A stretch of 64,000 nt of DNA. It comes from Trema orientale (taxonomy: Eukaryota > Streptophyta > Magnoliopsida > Rosales > Cannabaceae). The translations under genes were made by a program, and so were the position numbers. The notes beneath the pieces were generated by a model. That model was not told the DNA's origin, searched no databases, and was given only the letters and a program-made list of their open reading frames with translations. The stretch spans positions 74,496 through 138,495 of the forward strand of contig JXTC01000521.1 in the NCBI GenBank assembly GCA_002914845.1, in the 5' to 3' direction. This document shows, piece by piece, positions 58,160 through 64,000 of the stretch (position 1 is the first letter of the stretch; each line of letters starts with the position of its first letter).

Positions 58160-59480
58160 CTAAGAATAGATGTCAATCATTCCTAGCTTGGAGATTAAGA
58201 CTTTGATCTTTTCTCTTGGCAGCGACTTAGTTAGAACATCAACAACTTGTGAGTTGATGGAGGTGTAAACAAGTTCAAGTATCCCTTCTTTGACCTTCTC
58301 CTTAATGAAATGCCGATCAACTTCAACATGCTTAGTACGATCGTGATGCACAGGATTTTTTGCAATGCTAATTGCTGCGAAATTGTTGCCCAACATCTTC
58401 ATAGAGTTTGTAATCATAATTCCAAGTTCCTTTAGTAACCTTCTCAGCCACATCCCTTCACATATGCTCAAGGCTAGAGCACGATATTCAGCTTCTGTAC
58501 TGCTTCTAGCAATCACATATTGCTTCTTACTCTTCCAAGTTACCAAGTTCCCCCCAAACATAAGTGCAATATCCTGTAGTGGATCTCTTGTCGGTAACGG
58601 ACCCAGCCCAGTCAGCATCAGAATATATTTCAATTTCTCTACTGTTTCCCTTTTTGAAAAACATGCCCTTTCCTGGGATCATCTTCAAGTACCTGAGAAT
58701 TCTATAAACTGCTTTAAGGTGATCCTCATTAGGGTTGTTCATAAATTGACTAACAACACTTATTGGAATTCGATGGGAGTAGTTGGACTCCATGGGAGTA
58801 GTAGCAGGTATGCAGCCTAACATTCCTGTCTCCTTAAGCAAATCCAGGATATACTTGCGCTGAGAAATTGAGATGCTTTTCTTGCATCGAGCCACCTCCA
58901 TCCCTAGGAAATATTTTAGGTTTCCTAGGTCTTTTACTTCAAATTCCTTTGCAAGTAACTTTTTTAGTCTGCTCATTTCTTCCAAATGGTCCCCAGTTAA
59001 AATGAAGTTGTCCACATACACTATAAGAATAGCAATTTTTTCTTCTTGTGAACGTCTAGAGAATAAAGTATGATCGGCCTACCCCTGAGTGTAACCATGT
59101 TCTTTGACAACCTTTGTAAACCTTTCGAACCATGCTCTTGGAGACTGTTTGAGACCATAAAGCGATTTTCTCAGCCTAAATACTTTGTTAGAATTGCTTG
59201 ACATCTCAAATCCAGGGGGAATCTCCATATAAACTTCGTCTTGCAAATCACCATTGAGAAATGCGTTTTTCATATTGAGTTAATAAAGAGGCCTATCACA
59301 ATTTGCTGCCATTGAGAGTAGAACCTTGATAGTATTTAGTTTTGCTATAAGAGCAAATGTCTACTGGTAGTCCAGGCCATAGGTTTGTGTAAAACCTTTG
59401 GCTACCAACCTTGTCTTGTAATGATCAACTGTTCCGTCTGGCTTGTACTTGACATTAAAGATCCACTTGCATCCTAGTGG
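58160..59480 (-). pseudogene. Copia reverse transcriptase and RNase H remnant
   Basis: Three open pieces follow each other: 59273-59079 (KNAFLNGDLQDEVYMEIPPG, SLYGLKQSPRAW), 59021-58527 (YVDNFILTGD, where the catalytic YVDD is YVDN; LGMEVARCKKSISISQRKYI; YSDADWAGSVTDKRSTTGYC) and 58633-58160 (VTWKSKKQYVIARSSTEAEY, NPVHHDRTKHVEVDRHFIKE). Frame breaks separate them. The RT start is missing. Because of the Asp to Asn change in the catalytic motif and the stops it cannot be active. Confidence 0.9.
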
Positions 59481-59694
59481 TAGTTTTCCTTAAGGAAGAT
59501 CAGAGATTTCCCAAGTTCTATTTTTCTTCAATGCATTAATTTCTTCTCCAATTACTGCCTTCCACTTTGTTCTTTTGAGGGCCTCATAGATATCTTTAGG
59601 GGTGTCTACAATAGTCATATTTGTAATGAAAGTACGAAATCTTGGTGAGAGACCATCATATGAGAGCAATAGGATGTTGTGTGCAAGACCTTAC

Positions 59695-59852
59695 ACCCTT
59701 TCTCAGAGCAATGGGAATATCAAGATCATTATTTGCACCCTAACTTCTGGAGGTTACCTCAAAACCTGAATCTACCCTTTCTCAGAGCAATGGGAATATC
59801 AAGATCATTATTTGCACCCTAACTTCTGGAGGTTACCTCAAAACCTGAATCT
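59695..59852. repeat. Tandem duplication of a 79-bp unit inside the copia element
   Basis: ACCCTTTCTCAGAGCAATGG... begins at 59695 and again at 59774, essentially identical. Confidence 0.85.
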
Positions 59853-59918
59853 GAGGCCATTTTATATATATATATATATATATTTAGGGTTTGGTTCAGA
59901 TTTCCAGCGCTGATACCA

Positions 59919-60212
59919 CGAAGAAATTAGAGAGAAAACCCCTTTATTTTACTTACATTTACAACACAAAATATAACCAGGTTTTATAGGACTTCAAGGA
60001 AAGACAACCTTTATAAACAAGCAAAAAACTAGTCCTTGAAAACAGGGATTCCAAGCCTAAAAACAGGAAAAGTAAAACAAAACACAATCCCTCAAATAGG
60101 GAACATAAAACTGGTTATTGGAAACAAACCAGCCAAAACACCCATAAGACAAGGAGGAAAAATAAATAAAAGAAATCAGAAAAATAGGAATAAACAATTC
60201 TGAAATTTTACA
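59919..60212 (-). repeat. 5' LTR of the copia element
   Basis: Starts TGTAAAATTTCAGAATTG on the minus strand (60212 inward) and ends TTTCTTCG beside the primer-binding site. Confidence 0.9.
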
Positions 60213-60297
60213 CTTATTTTATTATGTCTAGAATATAGTTTATTGTACCACTGAATGACCTAGGTGGGGTAGAAGATCGTCAAATTCTTCACCAAGC

Positions 60298-61005
60298 TAT
60301 TATTTTTTTTTTTTTTGACGAAAAGATTGGAAACTTCAATTGCGAGAGGCAATGTCTGCCAAAATAACATCTGAAATACAACCCAGATAATCATCCGACC
60401 AAATCTGATCCTCTGAGGATCTAGGAGAAAACTTGGCAAGGGAATGGGTAACCAAGTACCAAAGCGTAGAGTAATAACAACAGTTACAACTTCCCAAAAA
60501 GCTAAGGAGATTCTTAATATCTAAAATAATAGACTCTTCAAAACCAACACAAGAATTAGAAGTAATTGCTTTAATAACATTTGAAGCATCACATTCAGCT
60601 ATTCCAATCTAGAAGCCATTTGTAAGAGCAACCTTAGGCCTTCTCGAAAAGCTAGAAGTTCAGCAACAAAGGGGGAGCAAACTTTGGCTAGTTTGACGGA
60701 AGCACATCCAAGAACCCACCTCGGTAGTCACGAATAACAATCCACAACCCTTTCTCATTTAGTTCCTCAACCAAAGCTACATCCTTATTCAATTTTAAGA
60801 GACATGCATCAGGAGGCATCCAATGTGAGTCAACAGTCCTACTAGATGGAGAGGGAGTCTCAATTTTATGACACTCTTGAAACTCAAACAGAAAACTCCC
60901 AGCCTCTTCCGGGATCATTGAGCCAGACTTGAAACAATTTTCAAAGACTAATTTGTTTCTAGTTGACCAAATATTCCAAACCACCGTACAGAAAAGAGCA
61001 AGATC
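60298..61005 (-). mobile_element. 5'-truncated LINE tail with RNase H-like domain
   Basis: On the minus strand 60984-60688 reads MVWNIWSTRNKLVFENC and PDACLLKLNKDVALVEELNE, the linker and the start of the RNase H-type domain at the end of plant L1 LINEs (normally KLNVDGA; the Asp is shifted here). The rest of the domain has stops. A poly(A) tail in minus orientation is at 60318-60303. No clear target duplication was found. Confidence 0.78.
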
Positions 61006-63215
61006 ATCTATGCTGATATGTTTGACTGCAAAATTTTGTCTTATGTTGTGTAGTCTCCACTCTTATCATAGTGGTTTGTATGTCATTCTGAACTCTTTGC
61101 CAAGAAGTCATTGGGTTGAGCAGTCCTGTCCTAGTCCTATCGTAGTTATTTCTATGTCATTTGGATGTGTGGAAAATACACCACACTCGATCAGTTGATC
61201 TTTAGGTGCTTGGAGTTATCTGAGAACGATTGCCTCTTTTAACAACTCATGAAGATCGTCAAAATTAATAGGTCCAGATATTGAGGTAGGATTGACTTTT
61301 TTCGCTTTGTTATGGTCCAGCTCTTTCTATGAAACTATTCTTTGAAAATAGATCAGCAGCCTCAAGATGGATATCACTTTTGAAAATCATTGGGAAAACG
61401 TAGGATTATTAGCAGCCAGCTCTTATGATTGGCTGAGCTATACTGGAACAGGAGAGCCGTAGGAATGGACATATTCTTAGTGACATGGTTGGCTTAGTAA
61501 ACTCCATATGTCTCTCAATATCAAAACAAAATAATTTCATGAAAATCCAACGACTTTGGGACAAATTTGTGTCTTATTGTGCGTCTAGTGGAGAGAAAAT
61601 TCCCTTGTTGTTCACTTAAGATGTCATTTTACATCACTCAAAAACAAAAGCACATACATGCATTCACAAAGGCATCTCCAAGATTATTAGTTTTCTTTCT
61701 TCATTGGCCTTTATATGTGCACAGCTTTCTTCCAAAGAATATTAGGGACCATCATTAATGATTTTGTCTCTTTTCTTTTAGCTTTTCAAATACCCTTTTT
61801 CAAACTCAAAGAGGCAATTCCATACAAAGTGCATCATTCTACTGAAAAAAGCCATCAAATGGTTTTGAAATCTAAATACTTATTTTCATTAGTTTCTTAG
61901 CAGATATAGATTGTTTTGGTCAGGAACAGACAATGATAGAAACCTCATGGGTAGGGAATTCGGCAATATCATGGGTAGGGAATTCGGCAATAGGGTATTA
62001 GTACTGCGTGTTTTTGAACTGTCGTATTTCCGTAGGATATTACATATTTAATAATTGTCGTATTTTAATTAGATATGTCGTATTTTTGAACCAAATCGTA
62101 TTTTATTGAGGTTCTACCAAACTTACACAGTACTAGACTGATATGACTTTTATATGATTTAATAAGTGGTAACCTCTACATTAAAAAAAAAAAAAAAAGC
62201 ATAGTTCACTGGACTATATTTGCGACCACTATTACCTTCATTCCCCATCTCATAAACCCCTAATAGTCATGGTAACAAACACATTTATCCGGATTATCAT
62301 TAATGAGTGCTTCTTCCATGGCTCCAAAGGTGCCACTTGGTTCCTAAATCCGATTTTAAGATGTCTTTTTCTGGTAGCTGATTTAGTACATAGATATGCG
62401 TGATTCCATAACCATACATGTGGAAACCTAATGCAGTAGGCAGGTGTTGGCTTCACGTGTCACCATTTGATATTGTCCGGTTACCATTAATGCTAGATAA
62501 ATAGATTGTATGAAGGAGGTCTTGATGTGGTGCTGTGATGTCACGATCTGCAAAACATTATCCTTATCTTAGTAAAGTTTAAAGAAGAAGAATATGTATA
62601 AATTTTCACCTTGAATTTGCTAATTTTTGTAGTCTCCAAAACTAGCAGGGTACTACTACAGTAATTATATTTTCATAAGTACTGTACTATTGGTTTTTCT
62701 GTTACTTACCATGCCTATCTTATTCGGGCTTTATACAAATCTAGACTAAACGAAAGTCGCATAAATTTTGGTCTAGACAAATTTATTCTCTCTTTCGATT
62801 CGTCTTTGGCTGACCCCCAGCCTGTCACAAAATAAAAATTGAAATTGAAAGAGGGAAGGAAGAAACAAGGCTAATGCTACTACCTCTCTGTTCTTGTGAC
62901 AAAATGTAAAAATAAAAACTGGAAAGCTGCTACACTCGGACACTAGATTCATTTAAACCAGCCAAGAAAAACTAAAACAAAAAAGAAAACCATTCTGTAT
63001 TACCGAATCCAAATTTTTGACATGGCCAAAGACAAGGCAAAAAAAAAAAAACTTTTCACATTTATTTCCTGTCAATTATTTGCAGGCTTTTTTTTTTTTC
63101 ATCTTCTTGTTCTGAGGTGAAGAATCACAGGACTAGAAAACCATAAGAGGAAATCTGTATTCCAGTTACCATCCTTGTATTCGAGCAGCTTGATTTTTTT
63201 TTTTTTTTTTTCAAT
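61006..63215. other. Unassigned DNA and 3' flank of the FAF gene
   Basis: No supported gene. A 24-bp tandem duplication (TCATGGGTAGGGAATTCGGC...) lies at 61945-61992. 62010-62110 repeats TGTCGTATTT. The part right of about 63050 is probably the 3' untranslated region of the minus-strand FAF gene, with poly(T) runs at 63087 and 63196. Confidence 0.4.
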
Positions 63216-64000
63216 TCATTTGTTTCGCCTTAATCCAGACCGTCCATTTTCATCATCATCTTCATCGTCATAATCAGCACCATCTTCTTCACTCTCGTCG
63301 TCCTCCATCCTATCATCGTCGTGTTCGCCGCCGTCGTCGTCGTCGTCCTCCAGAATCTCGTCGTTTGGCTGAACAAAATGGAGCTTCAGACGACCGTCCT
63401 CTCTGCATGCATGCAAAAACTCCTGGCTTTGAACTCTCACCTCTTTCAACACAAACCTCCCGTCTTGCCTGTATGACCTGAAGCAAACCCAAGGCTTCCC
63501 ACTACTCTTGCTCAAGCAAGAAATCGGAGGCGGAAATCTCCCTCCTCCGCTTGTCAACGCCGCCGTTGTTGTCCTCGACTTTCGGACTATTTCACCGCAG
63601 AAGTCGGGGGAGTTGGTCCTCTTCGCAACACTCAAAAAATCTCTCTCTACTGGTTTCTGTCCATCCTTATCTTCTTCCTCGATCGAATTCTTCGACATCA
63701 AGTCGTCGACCTCATCAGAGCTCTCAAACCCGAGTCCCTCTGTGCAAAGTTGCAGACTTTCTAAGCTCTTCAAAGAGAAACTGTCGCTCCTTTTGTGGCA
63801 ACCTGTGTACTTTGAGCTCGAGAAGGAGTGTTCCAATGGCGGGTTCCTCTTCTTTTCTGCGCTGCTGGTGTTCTCCGTTGTCCTGGATTCTGAATCTAAA
63901 TCTGTCACAGAAGAAGAGGAGGGGGATGATGAAAATAGAGAGTTGCTCTTTTTGAAATGAAGCTCACCAAAGATTTCAGTGAAAGAGGATTGGTCAATGT
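63216..64000 (-). CDS. FAF-domain (FANTASTIC FOUR-like) protein, 5' end beyond the window
   Basis: A single open frame runs from the right edge to the stop at 63216 without introns, at least 261 codons. The first visible residues include SFTEIFGELHFKKSNS. The signature FAF domain is clear: RFPPPISCLSKSSGKPWVCF, then RQDGRFVLKEVRVQSQEFLH and ACREDGRLKLHFV. It is followed by a long Asp/Glu-rich tail and RSGLRRNK. Known: the FAF family regulates shoot meristem size in Arabidopsis; the FAF-like branch is poorly studied and some members are annotated as chloroplastic. The real start codon lies to the right of 64000; GTG at 63908 is only an internal codon. The function of this member cannot be told from the sequence. 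Confidence 0.9.
   Translation of the reverse strand, partial: IDQSSFTEIFGELHFKKSNSLFSSSPSSSSVTDLDSESRTTENTSSAEKKRNPPLEHSFSSSKYTGCHKRSDSFSLKSLESLQLCTEGLGFESSDEVDDLMSKNSIEEEDKDGQKPVERDFLSVAKRTNSPDFCGEIVRKSRTTTAALTSGGGRFPPPISCLSKSSGKPWVCFRSYRQDGRFVLKEVRVQSQEFLHACREDGRLKLHFVQPNDEILEDDDDDGGEHDDDRMEDDESEEDGADYDDEDDDENGRSGLRRNK

Larger units (their letters stand above)
57854..60212 (-). mobile_element. Internally deleted Ty1/copia element with paired 294-bp LTRs
   Basis: LTRs 57854-58147 and 59919-60212 match closely. On the minus strand the primer-binding site TGGTATCAGCGC follows the 59919 edge and a polypurine tract GAGGGGGAGTG precedes the other LTR at 58148. The inside is only 1.77 kb: the C-terminal half of RT and RNase H are present, but gag, protease and integrase are gone. 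Five flanking bases are ATTAT and CTTAT. A short tandem duplication lies at 59695-59852. Confidence 0.92.

Noticed and set aside
60271-61265. Target duplication GAAGATCGTCAAA for the LINE tail at 60298-61005
   Set aside because: The phrase occurs at about 60268 and 61250 but neither copy borders the element, so it is probably coincidence or an older rearrangement.
63508-63960. Two plus-strand open frames of 134-150 codons
   Set aside because: They are opposite the FAF protein frame; Ser-rich composition is the complement of the FAF coding sequence.

Overview
The window is nuclear DNA of a flowering plant, most likely a eudicot. Protein-coding genes are split by AT-rich GT..AG introns, intergenic DNA is AT-rich, and most of the remaining sequence is plant transposon debris (LINEs, Ty1/copia and other LTR elements, MITE-like and hAT-like elements). 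There are no bacterial operons, rRNA genes, tRNA genes or CRISPR arrays that I can support. Coordinates were read by eye, so exon and repeat edges may be off by a base or two.

Five genes look intact. (1) A small mitochondrial protein of the Arabidopsis At2g27730 type, related to the F1F0-ATPase inhibitor, 3219-5126 minus. (2) A divergent plant SEC23 (COPII coat) of the At2g27460 type, 11902-25170 minus, 14 exons. (3) Dihydroorotase of pyrimidine synthesis, 46642-48986 plus. (4) N-carbamoylputrescine amidase of polyamine synthesis (At2g27450/NLP1 type), 52295-57114 plus. (5) A FAF-domain protein running off the right edge, 63216-64000 minus. The encoded functions are unrelated. What links genes 1, 2 and 4 is conserved neighbourhood: their best Arabidopsis counterparts, as I recall them, all lie close together on chromosome 2.

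Between the genes: a decayed LINE at the left edge (1-2335); a possible truncated hnRNP Q-like pseudogene (about 7572-9500) with a LINE tail in its intron; inverted-repeat elements at 9712-10096 and 10318-10908; a nearly full LINE (14611-18246) with a 13-bp target duplication inside SEC23 intron 10; a probable solo LTR (25751-27238); two sister MITEs in opposite orientation (27742-28238); and a copia element broken into oppositely oriented halves (28996-31731), one half carrying a MITE.

The copia break is fused to a 2.9-kb duplicate of the 3' end and flank of the dihydroorotase gene (31732-34620, parental copy 48500-51690). Then follows the most striking structure, a 1.7-kb almost perfect palindrome (35409-37106) with 8-bp target duplications, then a UDP-xylose-transporter-like pseudogene (37518-39400), and a hAT-type element (41505-44836) with an LTR retrotransposon nested inside it. 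This last composite probably sits in the first intron of the dihydroorotase gene. The right end holds an internally deleted copia element with paired LTRs (57854-60212) inserted in a tandem duplication, another LINE tail, and about 2 kb of unassigned DNA before the FAF gene.
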